Under the pieces are notes generated by a model. That model ran no database searches, was not told where the DNA came from, and saw nothing but the letters and a program-made list of their open reading frames with translations. A DNA stretch of 64,000 bases from VBDM01 sp963699535. Its GTDB lineage: Bacteria; Pseudomonadota; Gammaproteobacteria; Burkholderiales; SG8-39. The DNA lies in the NCBI GenBank assembly GCA_963699535.1, contig CAVOUJ010000018.1, positions 25,686 to 89,685 of the forward strand, read 5' to 3'. A program made the position numbers and the translations under genes. This document shows, one piece after another, positions 1 through 9,720 of the stretch (position 1 is the first letter of the stretch; every line of letters starts with the position of its first letter).

Positions 1-493
1 CCGCGATCGCGCGCGCATAACGGCGCCCGTCCGTGGCGAATACCAGTCCTGGCTTGAGCAACGACAGGATATGCCGGAGCCGCCCGAAGTCGGAGGAGAC
101 GAGCGAATACGCCGGCGACACCGGCGCGAACAGCACGCCCACATGCAGCGCGGCGAGCGAGAGCAATCCATGGTCGACGTCGTTCTCCGAGAGAATCACG
201 ACCGGCCGATTCTGCGACAGCCCTCTATCGAGAAGCGCCTGTCCGATCGACCGCACGACGCGCAGCGTGGCGGCGTAGTCGAGCCTCCTCCAATCGCCGG
301 ATCGGGCGCGGCCCGCGATGCAGATTCGATCGGGAGCAACGCGGGCCCAATGCAGGAGCCGCTCGGTGAGGGTCCGCGGATAGGGGCCGAGTGGATACGG
401 CGACCGCAGATAGGTCACGCCGCCGGGAGCCTTCGAAACATCCATACCGATCGGCCCGAAATGCGTGCGCCTGAATGGAGCGGAGGTCGTCAC
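1..493 (-). CDS. Feruloyl-CoA synthase, N-terminal part (cut by window edge)
   Basis: About 164 N-terminal residues of an ANL-superfamily (AMP-binding) ligase, read off the minus strand and running out of the window at base 1. The start begins FGPIGMDVSKAPGG and continues with LRSPYPLGPYPR, the characteristic opening of bacterial feruloyl-CoA synthases, which activate ferulate and related hydroxycinnamates to CoA thioesters. The GTG start at 491-493 overlaps the TGA of the upstream crotonase (GTGA, 4 nt), so the two are translationally coupled. The ATP-binding loop and C-terminal lid lie outside the window, so the substrate is inferred from N-terminal similarity and the crotonase partner. A general fatty-acyl or aryl-CoA ligase is the alternative. 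Confidence 0.78.
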   Translation of the reverse strand, partial: MTTSAPFRRTHFGPIGMDVSKAPGGVTYLRSPYPLGPYPRTLTERLLHWARVAPDRICIAGRARSGDWRRLDYAATLRVVRSIGQALLDRGLSQNRPVVILSENDVDHGLLSLAALHVGVLFAPVSPAYSLVSSDFGRLRHILSLLKPGLVFATDGRRYARAIA

Positions 494-1296
494 CTGCTTT
501 TCCTCACCTTGGGAGCGCGCTTGTCCAGAAAGCTCTGCATGCGCTTCTTCGCTTCGGGGTCGGCCTGCGCGATGCCGGAGATCATCGCCTCCATGAACAT
601 GCCGTGGTCCTGCCCCGCTTCGGAGATCCGAGGGAGCGCGTGCATCACCGCGAAGTTGGTGAGCGGCGCGTTGGCCGAGATCAATCTCGCCAGCTCGAGG
701 CCCTTGCGCAGCCCTTCCCCCGCGCCGACGAGATAATGTGAAATCCCGAACTGCTGGCCTTCCTCGGCGGAATACACCCTCCCGGTCAGCATCATGTCGG
801 TCATGCGCGCGGCGCCGATGATGCGGGGCAGGCGCGCCGAGCCGCCGCCGCCGACGAAAATTCCGCGCTGGCCTTCGGGAAGCGCGTAGAACGCGGAAGG
901 CTCGGCCACTCGAATATGCGCCGCGCAGGCGAGCTCCAGGCCGCCGCCGACCACCGCCCCCTGCAGCACGGCGACGACCGGCACCGAACCGAACTGGACC
1001 CGGTCGAAAGCGCGATGTCCCATCATCGAGTGCATCATGCCGTCGGCGGCGGTCAAGTCCTTCAGTTCCGCGAGGTCCAGGCCCGCGCTGAAATTGCCGC
1101 CCTCGCCGTACAGCACCACCGCGCGTACGCCCGGGTCGACACTCGAGAAGAACCGCTCGATCCCGGAAAAGAGCGCGTCGTTCAGGGCGTTGCGCTTGGC
1201 AGGGCGATCCAGCCGCACGACCGCTATCTCCCCGTCGCGCTTGACCCGCAGGTCGCCTTGCGCAGACATCACCGGATCGCCGGCCGCTTCTTTCAC
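490..1296 (-). CDS. Crotonase/enoyl-CoA hydratase family protein
   Basis: 268 residues, the usual crotonase length. The oxyanion-hole regions are visible: NFSAGLDLAEL near residue 70 and the GAVVGGGLELACAAH helix near residue 120, which carries a Glu in the usual catalytic position. The GTG start at 1296 is chosen because GGAGG sits 7 nt upstream. An internal ATG at codon 10 is the alternative. The gene overlaps the downstream feruloyl-CoA synthase by 4 nt. Known pathways pair such genes for CoA-dependent side-chain shortening of hydroxycinnamates, so a feruloyl-CoA hydratase/lyase-type role is plausible. The sequence alone supports only the crotonase family. Confidence 0.85.
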   Translation of the reverse strand: MKEAAGDPVMSAQGDLRVKRDGEIAVVRLDRPAKRNALNDALFSGIERFFSSVDPGVRAVVLYGEGGNFSAGLDLAELKDLTAADGMMHSMMGHRAFDRVQFGSVPVVAVLQGAVVGGGLELACAAHIRVAEPSAFYALPEGQRGIFVGGGGSARLPRIIGAARMTDMMLTGRVYSAEEGQQFGISHYLVGAGEGLRKGLELARLISANAPLTNFAVMHALPRISEAGQDHGMFMEAMISGIAQADPEAKKRMQSFLDKRAPKVRKSR

Positions 1297-1393
1297 GATG
1301 CTTCCTCCACAAACGTCACCGACTGAGATTATCGATCATAAACACTCCTCCGGCGGCTGACCCCGCGACGCACAGTCGCCGGGCTTCCCGGCG

Positions 1394-2158
1394 TCAAGCG
1401 GCCCGGCCCTTCCCGGCCGCTTCCCACCTTCCACCGAGCGCGGCGACTCCCGCCTTCATCTGCTCGATGGCCGGCGCGACTTCGTCGGGCGAGCCGCGCA
1501 CGCCGAGCTCGATATGGCGGCGTACGCCCGCCTCGCCCATGCTCGGAAGGCTGAAGGATTTGAGGCGCCGGTAGCGCGTTTCCACCTCCTGCATGAGGGG
1601 CGTGATCGTCGATTCCGGCAAGTCATAGACGATGATCGAGGCTTCGGCTTCGGGCGCGAGATGGAACAGATGGGCATAGTGCTGGTCGAGCACCCACTCC
1701 ACCATAGGCCAGGCCATGATTGGAAAGCCCGGCACGAAATGGTGATCCGCGACCGAGAAACCGGGAATCTTGTTGTACGAGTTCGGAATGATGCGGGAAC
1801 CGCGCGGAAACTCGCCCATTTTCAGCCTCTGCGGCGTGACTTCCATGTCGGTACGCGAGCGTATCGCCGCCTCGGCGTCCGGATGCAAGGCGAGCGGAAC
1901 ACCGAGCGCATCTGCTGCGCACTGGCGGGTGTGATCGTCGGGCGTTGCGCCTATGCCGCCGAAGCTGAAGACCAGATCTCCCGAAGCGAGCGTGCGCTTG
2001 AGTGTGGTGGTGATGAGATCGGGCGTGTCGCCGAGATACTCGCACCAGTCGAGTCGCATGCCGCGCGCCGCGAGGATTGCGATGAGCTTCGCGAAATGCT
2101 TGTCTTCGCGCTTGCCGCGCATGATCTCGTCGCCGATGATGATCGCGCCGACCCTCAC
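1394..2158 (-). CDS. Molybdopterin-binding (MoaB/CinA N-domain-like) protein
   Basis: 254 residues opening RVGAIIIGDEIMRGKREDKH, with a FSFGGIGATPDDHTRQ loop near residue 85. Both are hallmarks of the MoCF_biosynth fold shared by MoaB, MogA, MoeA and the N-terminus of CinA. The CinA C-terminal amidase domain is absent, so this is the short stand-alone form often labelled competence/damage-inducible protein A. Function is uncertain; CinA relatives act on ADP-ribose or NMN-type nucleotides. The GTG start overlaps the TGA of the upstream EI24-type gene (GTGA), so the two genes form an operon. Confidence 0.82.
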   Translation of the reverse strand: MRVGAIIIGDEIMRGKREDKHFAKLIAILAARGMRLDWCEYLGDTPDLITTTLKRTLASGDLVFSFGGIGATPDDHTRQCAADALGVPLALHPDAEAAIRSRTDMEVTPQRLKMGEFPRGSRIIPNSYNKIPGFSVADHHFVPGFPIMAWPMVEWVLDQHYAHLFHLAPEAEASIIVYDLPESTITPLMQEVETRYRRLKSFSLPSMGEAGVRRHIELGVRGSPDEVAPAIEQMKAGVAALGGRWEAAGKGRAA

Positions 2159-2901
2159 ACGCGCCTCGCCTCGCCCTCGACCGGCTCGGTGCGCAGCTCA
2201 CCGAGCCGAGCCAGGCCGTAGTGGATGAAGGCGAGCCCTCCGTACACGGGCATGACAAACCCCACGAGCGGAATGTGCCCGATGAGCGCGAGCGCGACGC
2301 CGAGCAGGTAGAGCTCGCCACGGCTGCGCCGGATCGTCTCGGCGATCTCTGCGGCGCTGCCGTGCTCGGCGAGTGCGTCGTAGCGGAACACGCGCTGGTT
2401 GAAATAGCCGAACAGGGCGAGCGGCAGCACGGGCCACAACGGCGGAATCAGCCACAGCGGCAGGCTGAGGATGAAAAGCATGGAAAACAGGATGAGCGCC
2501 ACGAGCGCGTTCCAGACGCTTCCTGAGAAGGTACCGCCCTTTCTCCTGGCGAGATCCCGATAATCACGCTCGCTGACGTGGGCGACCATCGCCGGCATGG
2601 ATACGATGCTGATGATCACGACCGCCGTGATGAGGACCGCGGGCACGAAGAGGAACAACAGGAGAAGCCACCCGAACCACGCTGCGATCAGAGTCATCGG
2701 CCATATCGAGACCGCCCATTCGTACACCGGCCACTGGTGCAACTGGAAGTCGATCCATCGTGCCGCTTCGCTCCAGTACAGCGAGGCGAGCGTCACCCAG
2801 ACGGCGAGCGCGACCAGAATTGGCCACACCATGAGCCACAGCATCCTCGGATGCAGCAGGCTCGCGAAGGCTTTGAGCAGGGCGGAGAAGACTCTTTCCA
2901 T
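2155..2901 (-). CDS. EI24 domain (CysZ-like) integral membrane protein
   Basis: 248 residues with four or more hydrophobic stretches (about residues 18-40, 70-105, 135-170 and 200-235). The opening FSALLKAFASLLHPRMLWLM is typical of bacterial EI24/CysZ-family proteins. The mid-protein YRDLARRKGG segment and FGYFNQRVFRYDALAEH near residue 165 fit the same family. CysZ itself is a sulfate transporter. Most betaproteobacterial relatives are uncharacterised, and nothing nearby points to sulfur assimilation. The gene lies 6 bp after hrpA and overlaps the next gene by 4 nt, so it is probably co-transcribed with both. Confidence 0.75.
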   Translation of the reverse strand: MERVFSALLKAFASLLHPRMLWLMVWPILVALAVWVTLASLYWSEAARWIDFQLHQWPVYEWAVSIWPMTLIAAWFGWLLLLFLFVPAVLITAVVIISIVSMPAMVAHVSERDYRDLARRKGGTFSGSVWNALVALILFSMLFILSLPLWLIPPLWPVLPLALFGYFNQRVFRYDALAEHGSAAEIAETIRRSRGELYLLGVALALIGHIPLVGFVMPVYGGLAFIHYGLARLGELRTEPVEGEARRV

Positions 2902-2907
2902 GCGGCG

Positions 2908-5900
2908 CTAGTAAGTCTGCCACATCTTCGTCAAGCGCTTGACCGAAACCGGCACTGGCGTCTTGAGCTCCTGCGCGAAGAGCTGCACGCGCAGCTCCTC
3001 GAGCAGCCAGCGGAACTGGTCCAGCCGCGGGTCGCTCGCGCTCGATTTCGCCTGCTTCGCGCGTTCGCGCTCCCACTGCGCGTGGAGCGGCGCAAATTCC
3101 GCGGCGAGGCGCGCGTCGCGCCCCGGATCGGCGCGCAGCTTGTCCAGTCGCAAACTCGCCGCTTTCAGATACCGGGGGAAATGCTGCAGTCGCTCGTAGG
3201 GGGTTTGCTCGATGAATCGCCCGGACAGGAGCTGCGCGATGCTTTCCCGGACCGTCGCGGCAAGGCTCGGGGAACGCCTTGAAAGTCTGCTGGAGCTTCT
3301 TCTGCAGCACCGCGTGCTCGGTGAGGATCGCCGTTGCAAGACGCGCGATCTCCTGGGCGAGGAGCGTCACCCGCGAGCGCGCCTCCTCGCGCCGCCGCTC
3401 GAACTCGGCTCGGGTCCGCGGCCAGGGTTCCTGCATGCAGGCGCGATCGAACGCCGCAGCGAGAAGCTGCTCCTTCAATTCCTGCCGCCCCACCGAAGGG
3501 CGCGAACTGCATTGCCATCGCCTGCAGTCCGGGGAGGTTCTTCTCGATATGGCGGGCCTGCTCTTTCAACTGCAGCATGAAAAGGCGCCGCAGTCCCGCA
3601 TGGTGCGCCTCGCGCGCCTTGTCCGCCGAGTCGAACACCTCGAGGCTGACCGACCCGCCCCTGTCCAGCAGACCAGGATAGCCGATCAGCGCCTGGGAGC
3701 CGCGCCGGATCTCCATCACCTCTTCCAGGTCGCCAAACTCCCAGCCGGTGAATTCCGCTGCCGGCGCCTCGGCCTTGGCAAGCTCGGAGAACTTTGCTCC
3801 CGCCTGCTCGCCCAGCTCGGAGCGGAGCTGCGCGATGTTGCGGCCCATCGCGAGCTGGCGGCCATGCTCGTCGACGATGCGGAAATTCATCGAGAGGTGC
3901 GCGGGGAGCATTTCCGTTCTGAACGCATCCGTTGGAATGGCCAGATTCAGCTCGCGCCGCGCATAGCGGGCGATCGCCTGCGCGAGAGGCACATCCTGCG
4001 TCTCGGCTGCGAGGAAGGCGTCGACGAACTCCGGTAGCAGCCCGAGGGAGTGTCGGAGCTTATGCGGCAGCGACTTGGCAAGCCGCGTGATCTTCTCGCG
4101 CGCGAGCCCCGGCACCAGCCAGTCCGCCTTCGCCGCGTCGATCTGATTGAGCGCGAGGAGCGGCGCTGTGAGCGTCACGCCGTCCTTCGGCGACCCCGGC
4201 TCGTGGTGGTACTCGAGCGCGAAGCTGCTTCCTCCCATGCGGACCTCGTGCGGGAACTGCGCGGTGGTGATCCCCGCCGCCTCGTGACGCATCAGGTCCT
4301 CGCGCTTGAGAAACAGCAGCTTCGGATTCGCGCCCTCGGCCTCGCGCCGCCAGCGCTCGAAGTCCGCGCCGTTGTGGATACCTTCCGGGATCAGGCTCTC
4401 GTAGAAAGCGTAGATCAGCTCGTCGTCGACGAGCACGTCGGGGCGGCGCGACTTGTGCTCGAGCTGCTCGATCTCGCGCACCAGCCGGCGGTTGTGCCCG
4501 AAAAACGGCGCGCGGGTCTCGTAGTCACCTTCGACGAGAGCCTGGCGGATGAAGATCTTTCTCGACTCCGCGGGGTCCATCGGGCCGTAGTGCACGCGCC
4601 GGTTCGCATACAAAGGCAGCCCGTAGAGCGTCGCGCGCTCGAAGGCAGCGACGTGCGCGGGCCTTCTCTCCCAGTGCGGCTCGAAACGGTGACGCTTGAC
4701 GAGGTGCGCGCCCACCGATTCCAGCCACTCCGGGTCGATCGAGGCGACGCAGCGCGCGTACAGCCGCGTCGTTTCGGTGATCTCCGCCGCCATCAGCCAG
4801 CGGCCCGCTTTCTTGCCCACGCCCGACCCGGGATGGACCCAGAAGCGGATTCCGCGCGCACCGAGGAAATTTCCCTCCTCGGTCTTCATGCCGATGTTGC
4901 CGAGGAGGCCCGCGAGCAGCGAGCGGTGTATCTGCGCATAGGTCGCCGGCGTTCCCGAGGCGCGCCAGCCGAGCTCGGCGGTCAGTTCCTTGAGCTGGGC
5001 GTGGATGTCGCGCCACTCGCGCATGCGGTTGAAGGAGAGGAAGTGTTCGCGGCAGGCTTCGCGCAGCTTGCGGCCGGATTTCCGGTGCGCGAGCGCTTCC
5101 TCGAAGAACTTCCACAGCTTGAGCCACGCAAGGAAATCGGACTTTTCGTCGTCGAAGCGCTTCTGCGCCTCGTCCGCCGCGCCGGCGCGCTCTGCGGGCC
5201 GCTCGCGCGGGTCCTGCACCGAGAGCGCCGCGGCGATGACCAGCACTTCGGCCAAGGCGTTTTCGGCCCTGGCTGCGAGCACCATGCGGCCGATACGCGG
5301 ATCGACCGGGCAGCTTCGCCAGCTGCCTGCCGACGTCGGTCAGCTCATTGCCTTCGTCCACCGCGCCCAGCTCGGCGAGCAGCGCGTAGCCGTCCTGGAT
5401 CGCGCGCGGCGCGGGCGGATCGATGAAGGGAAAGTCCTCGACCTCGCCCAGGCCGAGCGACTTCATCCGAAGAATCACGTTGGCGAGCGATGAACGCAGC
5501 ACCTCTGGATCGGTGAATTCCGGGCGCCGCTCGAACTCGTCCTCGGCGTAGAGGCGCACGCAGACCCCGCTCGCGACCCGCCCGCAGCGGCCCGCACGCT
5601 GTTTCGCGGCGGCGCGCGAAATATTCTCGACGCGCAGCTGCTCGACCTTGTTGCGGTAGCTGTAGCGCTTGACGCGCGCAAGGCCCGTGTCCACGACATA
5701 GCGCACGCCCGGCACGGTGAGCGAGGTCTCGGCGACGTTGGTCGCGAGCACGATGCGACGTCCGCCGTGCGGCTTGAACACGCGCTCCTGCTCTTCTGCC
5801 GAGAGCCGCGCGAACAGGGGCAGGATCTCGGTGTGCGGGGGATGATGCTTCCTCAGCGTCTCCGCCGCCTCGCGGATCTCGCGTTCGCCGGGCAGGAACA

Positions 5901-6640
5901 CGAGGACGTCGCCCTCGCCCCGGCGCGCCAGCTCGTCCGCCGCGTCGCTGATCGCGTCGTTGAGATCGTAGTCGTCGCCATCCGACTCGACCGGGTGGTA
6001 GCGGATCTCCACGGGATAGAGCCGCCCCGAAACCTCGATGACCGGCGCAGATCTTCCGTCCGTCTCGAAATGCTTCGAGAAACGCTCCGCGTCGATCGTC
6101 GCGGAAGTGATGACGAGCTTAAGATCCGGACGCCTCGGCAGGAGCTGCTTTACGTACCCGAGCAGGAAGTCGATGTTGAGGCTGCGCTCGTGCGCCTCGT
6201 CGATGATCAGCGTGTCGTACTGGCGAAGCTCGCGGTCTCCCTGCGTCTCGGCGAGCAGGATGCCGTCGGTCATGATCTTGATGTAGGAGCGCGGACTCGA
6301 CCTTGTCGGTGAAGCGGATCTTGTAGCCGACGGCTCCGCCGAGCTCCGTCTTCAGCTCCTGCGCGACGCGGGCGGCGGTCGCGCGCGCGGCGATCCTGCG
6401 CGGCTGGGTGTGGCCGATGAGCCCGCGGATGCCGCGCTCGAGCTCCAGGCAGATCTTCGGGAGCTGCGTGGTCTTGCCCGACCCGGTTTCCCCGCAGACG
6501 ATCACGACCTGGTGCGCGGAGATGGCCTCGGCGATCTCCTTGCGCTTAGCGCAGATCGGCAGCTCCGGCGGAAACTCGGGGCGCGGCCGCAGCGCGCGTC
6601 GCCGCTCGATCTCGGCCGGAGAGAACGTCATCAGCGGCAA
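2908..6640 (-). CDS. hrpA: ATP-dependent RNA helicase HrpA, interrupted by four frameshifts
   Basis: The segments join into one DEAH-box helicase of about 1,240 residues (family about 1,300). Walker A GETGSGKTT is near residue 52. DEAH (IIDEAHERS), SAT (VITSATIDAERFS) and the QRAGRCGR motif VI follow in order. Downstream lie the HA2/OB regions and the DUF3418-type C-terminus ending in LTKMWQTY. The frame changes near 6293, 5303, 3490 and 3262. Each is explained by one extra base (for example CCC for CC near 5303, CCCC for CCC near 3262). Sequencing indels are therefore far likelier than gene decay. HrpA acts in RNA remodelling and rescue of stalled ribosomes. It lies 26 bp from ribE and 6 bp from the EI24-type gene. 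Confidence 0.9.
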
Positions 6641-6665
6641 ATGCGCGTGCCGTCGACCCCGCTGA

Positions 6666-7253
6666 TCATTTCCGGCGGAGAAGGCGTTCCGCGTAGCGCG
6701 CGAGCGGATCGACTTCCAGGTTCACGCGGTCGCCTTTGCGCAGGTGCCCGAGCGTGGTCACGGCCAGGGTGTGTGGAATCAGGTTGACCTCGAACTCGGC
6801 GCCCCGCACCACGTTCACGGTGAGACTCACGCCGTGCACCGCGATCGAGCCCTTGCGCGCGATGTAGCGCGCAAGCCCGGCCGGCGCGCGCACCCGGAGC
6901 CGTCGGCTCGCGCCCTCGGGCTCGAAGCGCGTGACTTTCCCGATGCCGTCGATGTGACCGAGAACGAAGTGACCGTCGAGCTTGTCGGAGAGCCGCAGAG
7001 ACTTCTCCAGGTTGACCTCGCCGGCGCGGTCGAGCCCGGCGGTGCAGCGCAGGGTCTCGCGGGACACATCGACGCCGAAGCTTTTCTTTCCGCGCCTCAC
7101 CACGGTGAGGCAGGCGCCGTTGACCGCGATGCTGTCGCCCACCGCAACGTCGCTCAAGCGCAGCGCGACCGCGTCAATGGCGAGGCTCACTCCACCCTTG
7201 GCCGGCTTGACGCCGGTGATTTTGCCGACAGCGGCTATGATTCCGGTAAACAT
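6666..7253 (-). CDS. ribE: Riboflavin synthase, alpha chain
   Basis: 195 residues with the diagnostic start MFTGIIAAVGKI and two tandem lumazine-binding repeats (about 1-95 and 96-190). The signatures are NGACLTV in repeat 1 and HGVSLTVN in repeat 2, plus GHFVLGHIDG at the junction. The enzyme dismutates two 6,7-dimethyl-8-ribityllumazine molecules to riboflavin. In many betaproteobacteria ribE follows glyA-nrdR-ribD. Here ribD lies about 32 kb away, so the usual rib block has been split. I saw no FMN riboswitch upstream. Confidence 0.95.
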   Translation of the reverse strand: MFTGIIAAVGKITGVKPAKGGVSLAIDAVALRLSDVAVGDSIAVNGACLTVVRRGKKSFGVDVSRETLRCTAGLDRAGEVNLEKSLRLSDKLDGHFVLGHIDGIGKVTRFEPEGASRRLRVRAPAGLARYIARKGSIAVHGVSLTVNVVRGAEFEVNLIPHTLAVTTLGHLRKGDRVNLEVDPLARYAERLLRRK

Positions 7254-7316
7254 GGAAAAGAATTCTACTTGGCTTTGTCCGGCGAGTCGCCGCGGCCAAC
7301 TGCACCGGCGCGGCCG

Positions 7317-7775
7317 ATGAAGTTCCTGAGGGCAGTCCGGCTGGACGCTTCCGACGATCTCGTTTATTCCGAGAGCGGCGCCGCCCGCGACGGAGAGTGG
7401 CTGGTTTCGGGGGGCTACACCGTGTGCGATCCCTCAGGAAGCAGCCACCGCACGCCCAAATGCCGTTGCCTCACCTCATTCGTCGCTGTGGACAGCCACG
7501 GGCGTAGCACGCTCGCCGAAGTCGCGGAGATCGACGAGGCGGAGTACCAGCAAGTCATAGAGCGCCTGACGCGACATTTCACCGACGACCTCGGCGCGCC
7601 TACGGTGGAGGCGGCGCGCGCCGCCGCACAAGACGAGGCCGAGTACACGGCCGGCTTGTGCGAAAGCTTCAGCTCGGAGGTCTGGATTACGGTTGAGCGC
7701 ACTCCTGCCGGCGAAGGCGTCGAGGAGCACTACTCGGTGTTCAAGCGGCTGATGATCGGGGGCCACAAGCTCTGA
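7317..7775 (+). CDS. DUF6505-like protein
   Basis: 152 residues. The opening KFLRAVRLDASDDLVYSESG followed by DGEWLVSGGY resembles the DUF6505 family, and the middle SFVAVDSHGRSTLAEVAEI and the length also fit. The family has no established biochemical role that I know of. It is often found beside biotin/lipoate-ligase-like genes, which are not seen here. The ATG at 7317 is chosen because the homology begins there; the frame stays open upstream but crosses ribE antisense. It diverges from ribE with 63 bp between the two starts. Confidence 0.6.
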   Translation: MKFLRAVRLDASDDLVYSESGAARDGEWLVSGGYTVCDPSGSSHRTPKCRCLTSFVAVDSHGRSTLAEVAEIDEAEYQQVIERLTRHFTDDLGAPTVEAARAAAQDEAEYTAGLCESFSSEVWITVERTPAGEGVEEHYSVFKRLMIGGHKL

Positions 7776-7804
7776 ATCGGCCCCGAGCGGCCGGGAATCT
7801 CGTG

Positions 7805-7963
7805 TCAGCTGGGGGCCTTGGAGAGTTCCTTTTTCGGAGCATTCGAGCCGGCCGTTTTCGCGCTCTGCTTCCCCAGCTTCTTCGCCCGCTTGGCTATCCC
7901 CGCGGAGTCCTTCCTCGCTCTTTTCTTCCTTCGCCTGGTCTCCAGCATCTTGGAGTGAGTCAC
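7805..7963 (-). CDS. Small Lys/Arg/Ala-rich basic protein
   Basis: A 52-codon frame that could easily be overlooked. From GTG 7963 it reads THSKMLETRRRKKRARK, then an Ala/Lys-rich tail of AKRAKKLGKQ type. ATG 7948 is an alternative start giving 47 residues. More than a third of the residues are Lys or Arg and there are no aromatics, resembling short histone-H1-like or nucleic-acid-binding basic proteins. I recall similar METRRRKKR-type small proteins in Burkholderiales but cannot assign a family. It lies between the convergent DUF6505-like gene and the small membrane protein on the plus strand. GC-rich chance frames also tend to be basic, so it may not be expressed. Confidence 0.45.
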   Translation of the reverse strand: MTHSKMLETRRRKKRARKDSAGIAKRAKKLGKQSAKTAGSNAPKKELSKAPS

Positions 7964-8150
7964 GTGAGTCAAAACGGGCCTCCGGTCAATGAGTTGTCCG
8001 ATGCCCCGATTCTAGGGCACGAACGCCGCGATCGCTACGCCTTATGCAGAAACAGCAGGCTTGCGTCCATCCGGGAAGGAAACAATCCCTGGCCCTTACG
8101 TGCGCTTACGCACAGAGCGGACCGGCCGGGAAGGGTACATTGGGGATCCT

Positions 8151-8366
8151 ATGATCTTCGGGTGGCCTCTGATGTGGTTTGGCATATTCGTCGTCGGATA
8201 CGTCATATTCATCGCCGGCGTGGCGATTGGCGCCCATTTGCTCGACGCGCCTCCGCAGTGGATCGGCGTCGGCATTCTCTGCCTGGTCGGGTTAGCGATC
8301 GTCCATGGCGTGAAGGCGACCCGACAAAAAGATACCCCGCTCGCTTACCCCCCCAGTCCGAAATAG
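8151..8366 (+). CDS. Small two-helix membrane protein
   Basis: 71 residues starting at ATG 8151, with GGGGA just upstream. Two hydrophobic segments are visible (about residues 4-28 and 38-55), separated by LLDAPPQWIGVG, with a polar tail ending in PLAYPPSPK. No family is recognised. The frame stays open upstream to 8061, but the residues there are non-hydrophobic and look like non-coding sequence. The gene converges on the esterase gene with a 22-bp gap. Confidence 0.5.
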   Translation: MIFGWPLMWFGIFVVGYVIFIAGVAIGAHLLDAPPQWIGVGILCLVGLAIVHGVKATRQKDTPLAYPPSPK

Positions 8367-8388
8367 CCACTCGATTCGAAGCCGGTTC

Positions 8389-9492
8389 TCAGAGCTTCAA
8401 GGCCTTGTAAAGGAACGGCAGACTGACATCCATCCGGTAGTCGACGTCGGAGTGGTCGTCATCGAATTCTTCGTAGGTATGCCGGATGCCAGCCTGAGCG
8501 AGGCGCTTGGAGAGAATCCGCGCGCCGTAATGGATGTGGTACTGGTCGCGCCAGCCGCAATCGATGTAGACGCCAGAGAGCGACTTCAAGTTGTCGCGGT
8601 ATCGTGCGACGAGGCGGATCGGGTCGTGCTCTCGCCACTTGCGCCAGCGCTCTTCGATCGCTTCGCCGGATTCGAGGTTGAACGGAACGCGAAAGCGGTT
8701 GGGTGCCTTCGGGTCCGGGTCGTAGGTCGCCGCCATGCACAGGTTCATGATGCAGTGACCCTCGGCGGTCGAGAGCTTTTCCTTTTTCCACACGTACGCA
8801 AGGAAGCGCTTGATGCGCCCATCGTCCCGCCCTTCAGCGAGGCCCTTGCGGTTCGACTCGCCGCGCGCGTCGTATCGCCCGGCCTTGCGCTTGGGCGCGC
8901 GGTGCTTGGCCAATTCATTGAGCGTATTCGGCCAGTCGTGCCAGTAAACGAAATCGAAATACGCATCTCCGGAGTGGTTCGCGATCGCGCCCCAGTGCTT
9001 CGCGTACTTCATGCCGTGGATGATCGCGCCGTATCCGCCGGATGATTTTCCGAAGCAGCCGCGGTGCTCGCGGCTCGCAAGTGTCCTGAATTCGTGGTCC
9101 ACGAAGGGAATGATCTCGCGTGTGAGATAGTCGGCGTAGTTCCCGATCGCCGACGAATTCACGTACTGGTTGCCGCCGAGCGCAGTGAAGCAATCGGGAA
9201 AGACGATGATCGCCGGCCCCATCTTCCGCTCGTGGATGAGCCGCGCCGCGCGCTCCGGGACGTTGTCGCCGAAGGGCTTCCAGTTCGCGTGTGCGAGGCC
9301 GGAGCCCGTGAAGCCGACGAGGTCGTAGAGCACCGGGAAGCGGCGGTTGCCGCCTTCGTCGTACTGCGGCGGCAGCCATACTCCGAGCTTGCGCACGTGC
9401 GGATCGCGCAAGGGGTTGTCCTTGAGGATGTTCGATGCGTGCTCGAGCACGAGGAGAGTGCCGGCGGGGCCTTGGGGGCGTTTGAGGGCCAT
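8389..9492 (-). CDS. Alpha/beta-hydrolase, putative esterase (esterase D/PF00756-like)
   Basis: 367 residues. Early features are GVWLPPQYDEGG and FPVLYDLVGFTGSG, the usual opening of the putative-esterase family. The nucleophile elbow is GKSSGGYGA near residue 150, and the probable catalytic His is in DDDHSDVDYRMD near the C-terminus. YIDCGWRDQYHIHYGA fits the region of the acid residue. There is no signal peptide, so the enzyme is probably cytoplasmic. The substrate is unknown; the family includes S-formylglutathione hydrolases, feruloyl esterases and mycolyltransferases. It is transcribed away from the TTT binding protein that starts at 9721. Confidence 0.8.
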   Translation of the reverse strand: MALKRPQGPAGTLLVLEHASNILKDNPLRDPHVRKLGVWLPPQYDEGGNRRFPVLYDLVGFTGSGLAHANWKPFGDNVPERAARLIHERKMGPAIIVFPDCFTALGGNQYVNSSAIGNYADYLTREIIPFVDHEFRTLASREHRGCFGKSSGGYGAIIHGMKYAKHWGAIANHSGDAYFDFVYWHDWPNTLNELAKHRAPKRKAGRYDARGESNRKGLAEGRDDGRIKRFLAYVWKKEKLSTAEGHCIMNLCMAATYDPDPKAPNRFRVPFNLESGEAIEERWRKWREHDPIRLVARYRDNLKSLSGVYIDCGWRDQYHIHYGARILSKRLAQAGIRHTYEEFDDDHSDVDYRMDVSLPFLYKALKL

Positions 9493-9720
9493 GCGTATTC
9501 TCAGATCTGGCGATGCTACGCGATTGTGGCATACCGAAGCTGGATACGACTCAAAGTCCTAAGCCCTCAAACAGGCATAGAATGCTCTCGACGCGCGTGC
9601 GAGTTCAGGATTGGCGGCGTCAGACTTGGGTTCGGATCTTTAGTGGAGCCAATGGAGTCCATCGAGTCGGCGCTGAAGGTGTGCGGTTCCGGAGAATAGG
9701 CACTGGAGACAATCCCATGA

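Noticed and set aside
71..736. Long plus-strand frame at the left edge, Arg/Pro-rich
   Set aside because: It is antisense to the feruloyl-CoA synthase and crotonase genes, which show clear family motifs and a GTGA coupling. The plus-strand product has the biased composition of a GC-rich shadow.
4050..5426. 458-codon plus-strand frame across hrpA
   Set aside because: It lies wholly antisense to conserved HrpA segments and has no recognisable motif; high GC keeps the opposite strand open.
2908..6640. Calling hrpA a pseudogene
   Set aside because: Every frame change is explained by a single extra base, several in short homopolymers, and all helicase motifs survive. Sequencing error is the better reading.
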